From the NCBI RefSeq assembly GCF_014654725.1, contig NZ_JACVZV010000018.1:313699-367593 (forward strand): a DNA stretch of 53,895 nucleotides. The letters run 5' to 3'. Source of the DNA: Vulcanococcus sp. Clear-D1. Lineage in GTDB: Bacteria; Cyanobacteriota; Cyanobacteriia; PCC-6307; Cyanobiaceae. Positions 19,659 to 27,404 of this stretch are shown one piece after another; positions within the stretch are counted from its first letter, which is position 1; the number at the start of each line of letters is the position of its first letter. Position numbers and translations under genes: made by a program. The notes under the pieces were generated by a model that did not search any database, was not told the DNA's origin, and saw nothing but the letters and a program-made list of their open reading frames with translations.

Positions 19659-20342
19659 TTAGCTAATGCCGAGGCGGGTGATCATCCTTTTGATCTGAGT
19701 TGGGCTCAGTGGCTGACCATTACGCGTAAGGAATCCGGCACCAGCAAGGCCACTTGCCATTTCACGCAAGGTGCTGCCCTTAATTACCATTGCTTCCAGA
19801 ATTGGACGGACGCGCTCAGCACTATCTGTGGCCCGTTGCTTGGCCGCTTCATTGCTTTTGATGGTGCCGGGCCTCACGCCACCCAGTTGCACGCCACGGG
19901 CCTTTGCAACGGCCAGACCGGCCTTTGTGCGCTGACTGATCCGTCGGGCCTCAAATTGGGCGAAGGCGGCCATTTGATTGATGAACAGCTCGCCTTCAGC
20001 GGTGGCGGGATCGACGTCGGGGAAGTCAGCGAACAGCAGCCCCCCAAAGCCGTTGCGCTCGGTTTCCTTCACCAAGCCGGCGATCAGCTCCACGTCACGG
20101 GCCAGGCGATCCAGCTTTGCCACGCATAACACCGCCTTGCGCCTGCGGGCTTCAGCCAGCGCCGCCTTGAGCTGCGGGCGATCCGCCCTGCGCCCCGATT
20201 CAACCTCGGTGAACTGGCCCACCAGGTTGTGACCCAGGCGCTGCAGCAGGGCCTCCACCGCCACCTGTTGAGCTTCCAGCCCGTAGCCACTCTCACCCTG
20301 GCGACTGGTTGAAACCCGGAAATAAGCGACCACCTCAGCCAT
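19659..20342 (-). CDS. Small serine recombinase (resolvase/invertase family)
   Basis: 227 residues. The catalytic domain starts with AYFRVSTSRQGESGYGLEAQ (nucleophile Ser11) and has the YFRVST, AKLDRLARDV and AAFAQFEARRISQRTKAGL motifs; a C-terminal HTH follows (TLREMASGLAGAGFLTRNG, then PTQIKRMITRLG). It catalyses DNA inversion or resolution through a Ser-DNA intermediate. Its GC content is clearly higher than that of its island neighbours and like the chromosome, which suggests a different history from the HNH and helicase genes. Candidate recombination sites lie in the 476-bp gap upstream. Confidence 0.92.
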   Translation of the reverse strand: MAEVVAYFRVSTSRQGESGYGLEAQQVAVEALLQRLGHNLVGQFTEVESGRRADRPQLKAALAEARRRKAVLCVAKLDRLARDVELIAGLVKETERNGFGGLLFADFPDVDPATAEGELFINQMAAFAQFEARRISQRTKAGLAVAKARGVQLGGVRPGTIKSNEAAKQRATDSAERVRPILEAMVIKGSTLREMASGLAGAGFLTRNGQPLSPTQIKRMITRLGIS

Positions 20343-20818
20343 GACACCAGCCCAGATCGCAACAGACTACGATCGTTGTGGGTGGTACTGTTAGCGGCTT
20401 GCCTAGTCAGTGCTGGCTAGTTTCCGCGTGAGCCGTTGGCTTGAGACCGCGAGATTGGACAAATGTCCAACGCTTATTGCGAATTGCCCATAGCGCCATC
20501 GTGCCGTGTTGTCGCTCAGATCGCAGGCGAGCAGGTGACTGATCTCTCTATGTCTTCAGAACGGCTGCAGAAGTTAGACCAGACTTGCATCATGGACAAC
20601 AACCGGAAACATCAGCCTACTAGCCCCATGCAAGATCTAATCAAGATGCACTAGACAATGCAAGCAGATGAATCACTGAGCGGTAATCGACTCGGAAGAC
20701 GGACAAGTACTAAGGTCTCCAATGCTCATTTCTCTGTTAGGGCAGTTTGGATTAAAGCTGGCATTGACATAGTCATTACCCCAAGCAAGAGTACCTCGAC
20801 CCCACATGATTCCCTGAT
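20343..20818. other. Island intergenic region with palindromes, no convincing gene
   Basis: 476 bp between the divergent end of the serine recombinase and the stop of the secreted Cys-rich gene. It holds a 16-bp palindrome TTGGACA-AA-TGTCCAA (20455-20470), an inverted pair CTTGCAT/ATGCAAG (20584-20590 and 20628-20634) and a third ATGCAAG at 20658-20664. Open frames at 20463-20654 and 20658-20852 have no coding character. The palindromes could be recombinase sites or operators. Confidence 0.45.
20455..20470. promoter_or_regulatory. 16-bp palindrome upstream of the serine recombinase
   Basis: TTGGACA and TGTCCAA are perfect 7-bp arms about a 2-bp centre, 113 bp before the recombinase start codon. 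The symmetry about a dinucleotide centre is that of a serine-recombinase crossover half-site pair or of an operator; which one is unknown. Confidence 0.4.
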
Positions 20819-21187
20819 TCAAGGCCTCAGCTCCCCCCCCCCGCATCGGTGACCCTTACCGCCTAGTTCTTTCTGATTTCTTCCAAATATGCCAAGACCC
20901 TTGCAAACAACAGAACGGCATCTGCCGCCACCTGCATAACCGTATCCAGCGGGGCACTGATTACCAACCTCGGACAGCAAGCCAGGCCTATTTGTCTGGT
21001 CGATCCGTATGTTAGTTGTATTCTCCTTTGATGCTTCTCCAGAGAGCGTCTTGACGCACCCCGCATAGTCAACAGCCTTAAGGCATGAATCGTGATATGG
21101 AGGTAGAGGAGTTGCGGTGCTCGCTGGAAGAGAGACAGTAATCAAAAAAGGAACGAGAAAAAGCCCTTTTGCATTGAGGAGTTTCAT
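20819..21187 (-). CDS. Secreted small Cys-rich protein of the island
   Basis: 122 residues. The first about 25 residues (MKLLNAKGLFLVPFLITVSLPASTA) are a typical Sec signal peptide ending at an A-x-A-like site. The mature part has six Cys (DSCLKA, AGCVKT, NQCPAGYGYAGGGRC, VVCKG, HRC), so disulfide bonds are likely. It resembles short secreted picocyanobacterial proteins with C-L-K-A...C-V-K-T, whose function I do not know. The last codons contain a run of ten G (20833-20842), so slippage would change the C-terminus. Confidence 0.65.
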   Translation of the reverse strand: MKLLNAKGLFLVPFLITVSLPASTATPLPPYHDSCLKAVDYAGCVKTLSGEASKENTTNIRIDQTNRPGLLSEVGNQCPAGYGYAGGGRCRSVVCKGLGIFGRNQKELGGKGHRCGGGELRP

Positions 21188-21482
21188 AAAGAGAAGATCA
21201 GAAGAAACGGATTAGGCGAGAGGGTATCAGCCAACATCAGCGGCATTTCCACTAAAGCATGCTTGGCTGTCAGGATAGCAGCACCACGATATCGCATCTA
21301 TACACATTTGGACCTAAAAACAATAGTTACGTATAGCTTGTTTTAATTCGATGGAATGAAATCAGTATAGTCTGTGTGCGAATGAACCGCTTCACCCAAA
21401 AAAACATCGGCAGTTTAATGTGGCTGCTCACAGTGCGATAAGCCGCTTCAATGGCACTAGCAAAGCCCACGGGCGCAGCCTT

Positions 21483-21926
21483 TCAGTGGGGCTTCCATTG
21501 ACCACATATATCTGTTGCTAATGTTGTCGGCCACAGCCCTTTCTTGTACGTAACTTGTTCGGATCTGATTACAAACATATCCTGTTCGGCAATTTCTCTC
21601 CTGATTGCGGCCACTTGCTCCTCCACGCTTCTGATCTCCTGTTGGATTGCCTTGATTTCATCAAAGCACTTGCCTGTATTCCCGGGGTAGCGATTTAATC
21701 TCTGTAGTTCTTCTAAGAAACTTGTAGCATTTTCCAGGCTCCTGCGAAGATCTAAAAGCGCTGGATTCTCAACTTGAACCGGCACGAGAGCGATGGCATC
21801 TTCTGAGCCAATGGGTGGATTGAAATGACACGTGCCATTAGCGTATTCTCCTCTACTGCTCTCATCAGAGTGCCAGAAGGCACAATCTGCACATGGCGCC
21901 AAAGTACTATGTGATATTGAGTCCAT
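21483..21926 (-). CDS. Small protein with split Cys pairs and a coiled coil
   Basis: 147 residues. CADCAFWH and GTCHFNPP near the N-terminus and the C-terminal WPTTLATDICGQWKPH form the Cys pattern of small phage and mobile-element proteins of the type C-x-x-C...G-x-C-x-x-x-P...W-P...D-x-C-G-x-[FW]. Between the Cys regions lies a long coiled-coil segment (about residues 55-115). Metal binding is likely and function unknown. It is the last gene of a minus-strand group that begins with the integrase. Confidence 0.65.
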   Translation of the reverse strand: MDSISHSTLAPCADCAFWHSDESSRGEYANGTCHFNPPIGSEDAIALVPVQVENPALLDLRRSLENATSFLEELQRLNRYPGNTGKCFDEIKAIQQEIRSVEEQVAAIRREIAEQDMFVIRSEQVTYKKGLWPTTLATDICGQWKPH

Positions 21927-21955
21927 ATCATACCCGAGTGCGACCGATAGGCCCT

Positions 21956-22324
21956 TTAGCGCGGATCGTCTATGTATTGATCAATCTTTTTCGCAGTCTC
22001 TATGTAATTCTGGATGTCGTCTGCCAAGTCGACTATCTTTCTGAACGCATTTCGATTTTCAATAAAGAAAGAAAACTCGATATTGCCAAAAAACCGTTCG
22101 CTAAAATCAGGATTCATGGCGTATCTCTTGGCTAGCTTCTCTATGACTTCGTCTGATAGATAATCGCTTGCAGCTTCCTCGGTGTATGGAGGCTGAAAAA
22201 ACTCTTTCGGCTTGGGTTCAGCGCAGAGGTGCTCTACTGCCTCGATTGAGAGTTCATGGTCTCGGCATTCTTCTTCGGTATTGAATTCGCGATTGTCTCT
22301 ATCCGAGTAATAGCGTTTGTACAT
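21956..22324 (-). CDS. Small acidic island protein of unknown function
   Basis: 122 residues, charged and Tyr/Phe-rich, without signal peptide or membrane segment. The start YYSDRDNREFNTEEECRDHE has the F-x-T-x-x-x-C-x-x-H-E pattern seen in small phage-type proteins. It lies 72 bp after the integrase stop and 29 bp before the next gene on the same strand. Not recognised. Confidence 0.6.
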   Translation of the reverse strand: MYKRYYSDRDNREFNTEEECRDHELSIEAVEHLCAEPKPKEFFQPPYTEEAASDYLSDEVIEKLAKRYAMNPDFSERFFGNIEFSFFIENRNAFRKIVDLADDIQNYIETAKKIDQYIDDPR

Positions 22325-22396
22325 CTCTTGTGTGATGTGGTAGGTGGACGGTTATTGTACGGGCCTGCAGAAGTGCCATCTGTATTGCGGGTTCTG

Positions 22397-23608
22397 CTAG
22401 TCGTCGTATGGAGTCTCTTCTGAGGCCCATGCGTAATGCTGTTGATGAGTGGTTATTGAGTGCCCCATTGCAAGGCAGATAGTATTAAGGCGTAGGCCCC
22501 TTCTGTGTGCGCGAAAACTGTAAGTATCCCGAAGCGCACCCGGCTTGAGACTTAGCCTCATCTTTGTTTCGTATTTCTCGTTAAGACTCTGCCAGTAGCT
22601 CATCCGGGCGAGTCTATTGTTCCAAGCCTGCGGGTTTGTATTTGGAAGTGGTAGCTTCCCTTGGCGCATAGCTTCGACCAGGTCTCCCCACAATGCTGAG
22701 GATCCTTCGGGTGGCAACGCCCTCAGCCACCGGGGTTTTGTTCGGTCATTGCCTGATATTTTCTCGTATGCGCAGTACATCTGCCATCCTTTTGTTGGGT
22801 GTTCTCGCGGCTCGCAGTGCCAGGGTTCCTCCCTTCGGAGACCATAGGTGGCCACTAGAGCCACGTAGTTTGCCCATTCCGCACCATTCCTTCCTTTCCT
22901 GTTCTCTTCGAAAAGTCGTAGAACTTCCTCTTCTTCAAGATGAGCAAGGCTCTTCTTTTTGGCCGGTCTTCCTCTGATCTCTTTTAGTCTTTCTCTGGAC
23001 AGGAGCCAGCTTTTTGCTGGCGCTCCATGGTGTTCTGTTGCATACTCAAGAAAACGATTAATCGCAATACAGCATTTTTCTAGGGCTCTTGGCTTCTCTC
23101 GCCATTTTTCCGCTGTTTGTTCGGCTAGCTCGCCACCGTTTCTCGGTGGCTTTTTGCTGGAGAGTAGTTCAATGGCATAGTCGATGTAAGCCGCGTAATC
23201 TTCGCGGTATGTCTGTTCTTTGATCCTGTTTCCGGAGGAGAGTAGTCTGGCTCGGAATGCTGTTGCTGCTGCTTCCCATTGAATCCTTTCCAGCCTGTGG
23301 TTGTTGTTGGCAATTAGAGCTGCATCCCGCAGTTCGTACCCGTCGGTCACCAATGCAAATATGTTTCTAGTGCGAGCAAGGATGTCGCCGACATTTCCTC
23401 GCGACCAGTCGAAGGGCAGCGTGATTGTTCCCTTCGTGGCCTCTGTGCGGGCTTCGAGCCGCGCTTTCCCGCGATCTTCGCGAACTGTCCAGCCACTGCC
23501 CAGTGAGCTGCGCACGGAGGCTCTGAGCCCCCTCTCCCAGTCCGCTGCATTGGTGATTCGGGGCAGGGTAGTAGGTCTTGCGCTCGCTTCAGATTGGCAT
23601 TCGCGCAA
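22397..23608 (-). CDS. int: Tyrosine recombinase (island integrase)
   Basis: 403 residues. An N-terminal arm-binding part, a SAM-like core-binding domain (about 115-205) and a catalytic domain (from about 220) are visible. Catalytic residues: Arg258 in ATYGLRREE, Lys291 or nearby, Arg360 in GALRDTY, His383 in MGHS and Tyr392 in HYAW. The His of the H-x-x-R motif is replaced by Gly, which is tolerated in many cyanobacterial integrases. Translation starts at TTG 23608, or ATT 23611; an in-frame stop lies a few codons upstream. This start falls within the tandem 11-bp repeats, so Int binding there could repress its own gene. It lies about 105 bp from attR. Confidence 0.93.
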   Translation of the reverse strand: MRECQSEASARPTTLPRITNAADWERGLRASVRSSLGSGWTVREDRGKARLEARTEATKGTITLPFDWSRGNVGDILARTRNIFALVTDGYELRDAALIANNNHRLERIQWEAAATAFRARLLSSGNRIKEQTYREDYAAYIDYAIELLSSKKPPRNGGELAEQTAEKWREKPRALEKCCIAINRFLEYATEHHGAPAKSWLLSRERLKEIRGRPAKKKSLAHLEEEEVLRLFEENRKGRNGAEWANYVALVATYGLRREEPWHCEPREHPTKGWQMYCAYEKISGNDRTKPRWLRALPPEGSSALWGDLVEAMRQGKLPLPNTNPQAWNNRLARMSYWQSLNEKYETKMRLSLKPGALRDTYSFRAHRRGLRLNTICLAMGHSITTHQQHYAWASEETPYDD

Positions 23609-23620
23609 AATGCGCGCAAG
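23602..23620 (+). repeat. Tandem 11-bp repeats inside attR, overlapping the int start
   Basis: CGCGCAAAATG followed by CGCGCAAG, matching the units at 15611-15631 in sequence, tandem order and orientation. They cover the integrase start codon. Confidence 0.6.
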
Positions 23621-23713
23621 GGTGGCCTAGTAGGTCATGGCGCGTCGCTCATGGTCATGGCACAAGCCTTGCTACAACTGAATTATGCATGCAGGGGCCT
23701 AGCCGCAGACTTC

Positions 23714-23757
23714 CCTTACAAGCAGGATGTCGCTGGTTCGAACCCGGCACCGGGCAT
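23714..23757 (+). repeat. attR core: 3' tRNA-Val fragment (44 bp)
   Basis: Identical to 15538-15581. It is the displaced 3' part of tRNA-Val from the anticodon loop onward; the 5' half is absent, so it is not a functional tRNA. The last base is the first base of the stop codon of the thioredoxin-like gene, read in antisense. Confidence 0.92.
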
Positions 23758-24062
23758 CAGGGAATCAGACCGCTGAGGCGATTTCGGAAATCGCCTTTGG
23801 GCATGCCGCCCTTCAGTTCGCCGTGGATGGTGAAGTCACCTTCTGGATCACTCACCACCAGATAGGTGGGCCAGCCCATGCCTTGTTTATCGGGGTATTG
23901 GGCCAGAAGGACGCGGCGGTAGCGGCGATAGGCCTCGATGTCCTGCAGCATCACGCTCACGAAGCTGCAGCCCAGTTCGCTGCACACCGCGGCGTCGTAA
24001 TGACTCATGCGGTGGCAGGTACCGCAATCTTCTGAGCTGAACTTGAGAACGGTGTAGCTCAT
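23757..24062 (-). CDS. Thioredoxin-like protein
   Basis: 101 residues with a thioredoxin fold: the redox motif CGTC at residues 13-16 after KFSSED, and the cis-Pro segment GMGWPTYLV. No signal peptide, so it is cytoplasmic. Partners are unknown. It is the first chromosomal gene after the island, and its TGA stop overlaps the last base of attR. Before integration it would have ended directly at the 3' end of tRNA-Val, convergent with it. Confidence 0.88.
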   Translation of the reverse strand: MSYTVLKFSSEDCGTCHRMSHYDAAVCSELGCSFVSVMLQDIEAYRRYRRVLLAQYPDKQGMGWPTYLVVSDPEGDFTIHGELKGGMPKGDFRNRLSGLIP

Positions 24063-24093
24063 GCTTCGGGCTGCACTGCCCGGAAGCTAGCGA

Positions 24094-24900
24094 TCAGGGG
24101 TGGATCTGGCTTCGCCTGTAGAGCCGTCGTTCACACAGCTCCAGCTGTTGGTGTGCACCAAATACCAGGCTGATCTGTTGGAAGGCATCGGCGCTGGTGC
24201 GGCAGCCGATCTGGAGGCGGAAGGCTCCCTCGGGTAGCCATTCGGGCACGGAGCAGATCAAGCCATCCACGAAGCTGGCTGTGAGCGGGTGAATCGCAAA
24301 CTGATCTGCGCTGAAGGGTTCGCACGGGGTGAGCCGCTCGTGAGGCCAGCATTCCTGCTCACCGGGCCACCCCTCCAGATCCCTCAGCAGTTGCTCGGGG
24401 GTCTGCTCGGGCCGCGCAGGATCCTGCTCCTTGGCATGCGCACAACGAAAGGCGACGGCTCCGATCGCATCCAGGCTCCAGCCACAGGGTTCAACTTCGG
24501 GATGCTGTCCCCAGAGCAGCACCAGCATTGAGCGGGCGCGTCCGGCAAACAGGTTCACCTCATGGCCGAAGCGTTCGGTAGTGGCGTCGACGCGGAGACT
24601 CGATTGCCCCCCAGCACCGCTGAACTGCCAGCAGTTGCCGCCGTTGTTGTAGCTGGTGCGGCTCAAGGCCAAGCGGCGCCGCCCCTCTGGTGCGAAGAGC
24701 AAGCCACGGCCATCCCAGACGCCGTGATCTGGATCGCTGAACTGAATGTCGTAGCAGGTGTCATCGATGACGCGGCTGGGATGCAGGGGGTCGAGGGCTT
24801 CGCTGCGGAGGTACCAGTGGCTGCGGCCCTGCCAGCAGCCTTCGAAGTTGAGGCGGTTCAGGTCCCATTGGCGCTGCTGCTGATCCAACACACGCCTCAT
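24094..24900 (-). CDS. DUF3598-like cyanobacterial protein (calycin-type)
   Basis: 268 residues, rich in Trp, Arg and Gly, with alternating beta-type sequence. N-terminal NFEGCWQGRSHWYLR and central FGHEVNLFAGRARSMLVLLWG resemble the DUF3598 family of cyanobacteria, related in fold to lipocalins and chromophore lyases. No catalytic residues can be named. It lies 31 bp upstream of the thioredoxin-like gene on the same strand and diverges from the epimerase-like gene. Confidence 0.6.
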   Translation of the reverse strand: MRRVLDQQQRQWDLNRLNFEGCWQGRSHWYLRSEALDPLHPSRVIDDTCYDIQFSDPDHGVWDGRGLLFAPEGRRRLALSRTSYNNGGNCWQFSGAGGQSSLRVDATTERFGHEVNLFAGRARSMLVLLWGQHPEVEPCGWSLDAIGAVAFRCAHAKEQDPARPEQTPEQLLRDLEGWPGEQECWPHERLTPCEPFSADQFAIHPLTASFVDGLICSVPEWLPEGAFRLQIGCRTSADAFQQISLVFGAHQQLELCERRLYRRSQIHP

Positions 24901-24939
24901 CGGCTCTCCCTAGCCTCCACCCTGCGCGGGGTCTTGTCG

Positions 24940-25785
24940 ATGCGGGTCACCATCGTGGGCTGCGGCTATGTGGGTGAGGCCTTGGCGCGGCTCTTGGGAG
25001 CTCAAGCTCAGAGCCATCTCACCCTCACCACCACGAGGGAGCAGCGCCGTGCTGAGCTCGAACCTCTCGGTCATCGGGTGCTGGCGCTCAAGGCCAGTGA
25101 CGCTCCGGCTTTGAAGCAGGCCCTGGAGGCTGCGGATGCGGCTGTGCTTTGCATGGCACCGGGAGGAGATCGCCAGGTGGATGCGGGCGTGTACGCCGCC
25201 ACGTATCGCGACAGCATCACCACGCTGTTGGCGCTGTTGCCCGATCTGCCGCAACTGCGGCAGATCGTGTACACGAGCAGTTGTGGCGTCTATGGCGATG
25301 CTGCAGGGGGCTGGGTGGATGAGAGCGCCCCGGTGGTGCCGCGTGATGCCCATGCCGAGGTGCTTGTGGAGAGCGAACAGTTGTTGGCGCAGGCCCGCAG
25401 CGAGCAGCGGCGGGTGTGTGTGCTGCGTCTCGGCGCGATCTATGGCCCTGGCCGTGATTGGAGCCCTCGTTTCAAGGCACTCGCTGGTACCACCAGGCCC
25501 GGCGATGGCCAGAGCCACAGCCATTGGATCCATCGCGATGATGTGGCCGGTGCCATGGCAGCCGCGCTGGCCGGAGCCTGGGATCAGACCGTGAATGTGG
25601 TGGACGATCAGCCCTGGCGTGTGGCCGAGCTGCTCGACCGAATTTGCGCCGCCGCCGAGCTGCCACCCGTGCAATGGAGCGGTGCCTCGCCGGAGGCCAC
25701 GCCGATGGTGGATCGTCGGATCAGCAATCGCCGGCTGCGCAGCCTGGGTTACGAGCTGCTGCACCCCACCCTCTCCGGCTTTTGA
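24940..25785 (+). CDS. NAD(P)-binding epimerase/dehydratase-like protein (extended SDR)
   Basis: 281 residues from the ATG of MRVTIVGCGYVGEALARLL; the longer open frame upstream is antisense to the neighbouring gene. The dinucleotide-binding motif is G-x-G-x-x-G (GCGYVG). YTSSCGVYGD holds the Ser/Tyr region of extended SDRs, although the usual Y-x-x-x-K is not clear. RLGAIYGPGRD and HWIHRDDVAGAM are typical of sugar-nucleotide epimerases and YeeZ-like proteins. Substrate unknown. Confidence 0.85.
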   Translation: MRVTIVGCGYVGEALARLLGAQAQSHLTLTTTREQRRAELEPLGHRVLALKASDAPALKQALEAADAAVLCMAPGGDRQVDAGVYAATYRDSITTLLALLPDLPQLRQIVYTSSCGVYGDAAGGWVDESAPVVPRDAHAEVLVESEQLLAQARSEQRRVCVLRLGAIYGPGRDWSPRFKALAGTTRPGDGQSHSHWIHRDDVAGAMAAALAGAWDQTVNVVDDQPWRVAELLDRICAAAELPPVQWSGASPEATPMVDRRISNRRLRSLGYELLHPTLSGF

Positions 25786-25800
25786 GCCTGCTGGGGCCGG

Positions 25801-27378
25801 TTATGGCTTGACCCGGCTGGCTAGGCCAAACACCACGGCCATCAGCAAATAGCCCAGGGCCCAGCTGCTGCCCACGCCCCAGCCCAGCTGCAGCACCGTG
25901 TCTGAGGTGGTGAAACGCCAGGCGTGCATCACCCCGAGCCAGGCGCAGCCGGAGGCCACCACGGCACAGAGGCTGGCGGCCAGGAAGCGGCGCTCAATCA
26001 CGTACACCACCATCGCCGCCAGCAACATCGCCGTGATGATCTGGCCCTGCTCCAGGGCAAACGCACCTGCGGCCCACACATCGGCCTGTTGCAGCGGCCG
26101 GATCAGGGCGGCGGAAAACGGCTGCTCGGTGCTGCCGGCACCCCCAGCCCGCAGGCCGGCTTTCAGCAGCATGGCGCCCCAGCCGGCCAGGCCGGGCAGC
26201 AGTCCCAAGGCCACGGCGGGTGCATGGGCGCTGGGGGTGGCCTGAAAGGCCTGCGCGGCTATCACCAGGCCGATGTAGAGCACGATCGCCATCCCGGCCT
26301 CGATCGGCACCAGCTGGGCGATCAGCCCGAACAATCCGAGCAAACAGGCGCCGCCCATCACCAGGCCGTTGAGCCAGGAGTAGCCGATGCGGGCCCCCAT
26401 GGCTTTCCAGGCGGGATGACCGATGTAGAGGGTGGTGGGGAAACAGCCCCCCAGCGCAGCCGCGGCGATGGTGCCGAGCCCATTGATCAGCAGCGAACTG
26501 CGCACCGGGTAGCGATCGCCGGCGGCTTCAGCGCTTTCGATGTTCTGCAGGGAGCCCAGCAGGTTGAACAGGCCCATCGGCACGATCACGCCCAACCAGG
26601 GCAGCAGCTGGCCGCGGGCCTGCCACAGCGCCACCAGTTCCAGATGGGGGGGGCGCAGCCCCACCTGACCCAGTTGCTGCTGCCAGAGCACAGGGTCGAG
26701 GCGGATTAGGCCCAGGCCCCAGGCCAGGGCCATGCCCACCAGCACGGCCAGCAGTCCACCGGGGATCGGCAGGCGCAGCTGTCCGTAGTAGGTGACCAGG
26801 ATCAACGCCAGCACCGTGAGGCCCACCACGGGTTGGGCGTAGGTGCGCAGCAGGAATCCCAAGGCGATGTAGCCCAGGGCAATGCCCGCCAGGGTGGAGA
26901 GAAGCGCAGCTCGCGGCAGCCAGCGCCGCAGCAGCTGGGCGCTGAAGGCTCCCGCCGCCTCGATCAGGCCGGAGCCGAGGCAAGCCACCATGCCTGCCTG
27001 CCACGAAAGCCGCACCGCAGCCGCTGGACCCAGGCCGGCACTGAGGGCGCCCAGCTTCACCGGCAGCATCACCAGAAACACGTAGGCGAACAGGCTCACC
27101 GTGTTGATGCCGTAGGGGAGCGCTGTGCGATCGCTGCGCCCCTCCGCCTGCGCCAGCTGGTAGGCCTGCCAGGCATAGGCAAGGTTGCCCAGCAGCAGGC
27201 TGATGCCCGTTGCAGGCAAGATCGTGCCCAGCAACAGCTCACTGGGGTAGCCGAGTACGCCAGCGCAGAGCCCCATGATCAACAGGATCTGGATCAGGTT
27301 GTCGAGCGCCAGGCCGAGAAAGCCGTCGAGGTCGCCGGCGACAAACCAGCGGGGGCCGGTGGCCAGAGGAGTGGTCAT
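25801..27378 (-). CDS. NCS2-type (xanthine/uracil/AzgA-like) permease
   Basis: 525 residues with about 12-14 hydrophobic segments; start at MTTPLATGPRWF (27378). The N-terminal GDLDGFLGLALDNLIQILLI and TALPYGINTVSLFAYVF match the NCS2 fold, and the motif LLGSLQNIESAEAAGDRYP is at the position of the substrate-binding Glu segment in this superfamily. It would be a proton- or sodium-coupled inner-membrane transporter. Substrate (purine, pyrimidine or an anion) is not predictable. It converges on the epimerase-like gene. Confidence 0.85.
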   Translation of the reverse strand: MTTPLATGPRWFVAGDLDGFLGLALDNLIQILLIMGLCAGVLGYPSELLLGTILPATGISLLLGNLAYAWQAYQLAQAEGRSDRTALPYGINTVSLFAYVFLVMLPVKLGALSAGLGPAAAVRLSWQAGMVACLGSGLIEAAGAFSAQLLRRWLPRAALLSTLAGIALGYIALGFLLRTYAQPVVGLTVLALILVTYYGQLRLPIPGGLLAVLVGMALAWGLGLIRLDPVLWQQQLGQVGLRPPHLELVALWQARGQLLPWLGVIVPMGLFNLLGSLQNIESAEAAGDRYPVRSSLLINGLGTIAAAALGGCFPTTLYIGHPAWKAMGARIGYSWLNGLVMGGACLLGLFGLIAQLVPIEAGMAIVLYIGLVIAAQAFQATPSAHAPAVALGLLPGLAGWGAMLLKAGLRAGGAGSTEQPFSAALIRPLQQADVWAAGAFALEQGQIITAMLLAAMVVYVIERRFLAASLCAVVASGCAWLGVMHAWRFTTSDTVLQLGWGVGSSWALGYLLMAVVFGLASRVKP

Positions 27379-27404
27379 GGCTCCACCATGGCTGTGCTGC
27401 GCCC

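Larger units (their letters stand above)
15582..23757. mobile_element. tRNA-Val-integrated genomic island, about 8.2 kb
   Basis: It is bounded by the 44-bp attL/attR duplication, with a tyrosine integrase next to attR and tandem 11-bp repeats inside both ends. The left arm (plus strand) holds an HTH protein, an RHH-like protein, a RepA-like helicase and an HNH-type protein. The right arm (minus strand) holds a serine recombinase, a secreted Cys-rich protein, two small orphans and the integrase. Most genes are visibly AT-richer than the chromosome on either side. No capsid, terminase, relaxase or conjugation gene is present, so horizontal transfer would need a helper. Similar layout is known for picocyanobacterial tycheposons and phage satellites; membership is inferred. 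Confidence 0.9.

Noticed and set aside
20463-20852. Two short ORFs in the island gap
   Set aside because: Composition is random, no RBS is visible, and the second runs over the end of the secreted Cys-rich gene.
23714-23757. A second tRNA-Val gene
   Set aside because: Only the 3' part from the anticodon loop is present; the 5' half does not match, so it is the attR fragment.
15582-23757. Complete prophage
   Set aside because: No capsid, portal, terminase, tail or lysis gene is present among the island's proteins.
24562-24939. 126-residue N-terminal extension of the epimerase-like protein
   Set aside because: The extension is antisense to the DUF3598-like gene; the dinucleotide-binding motif begins right after the ATG at 24940.
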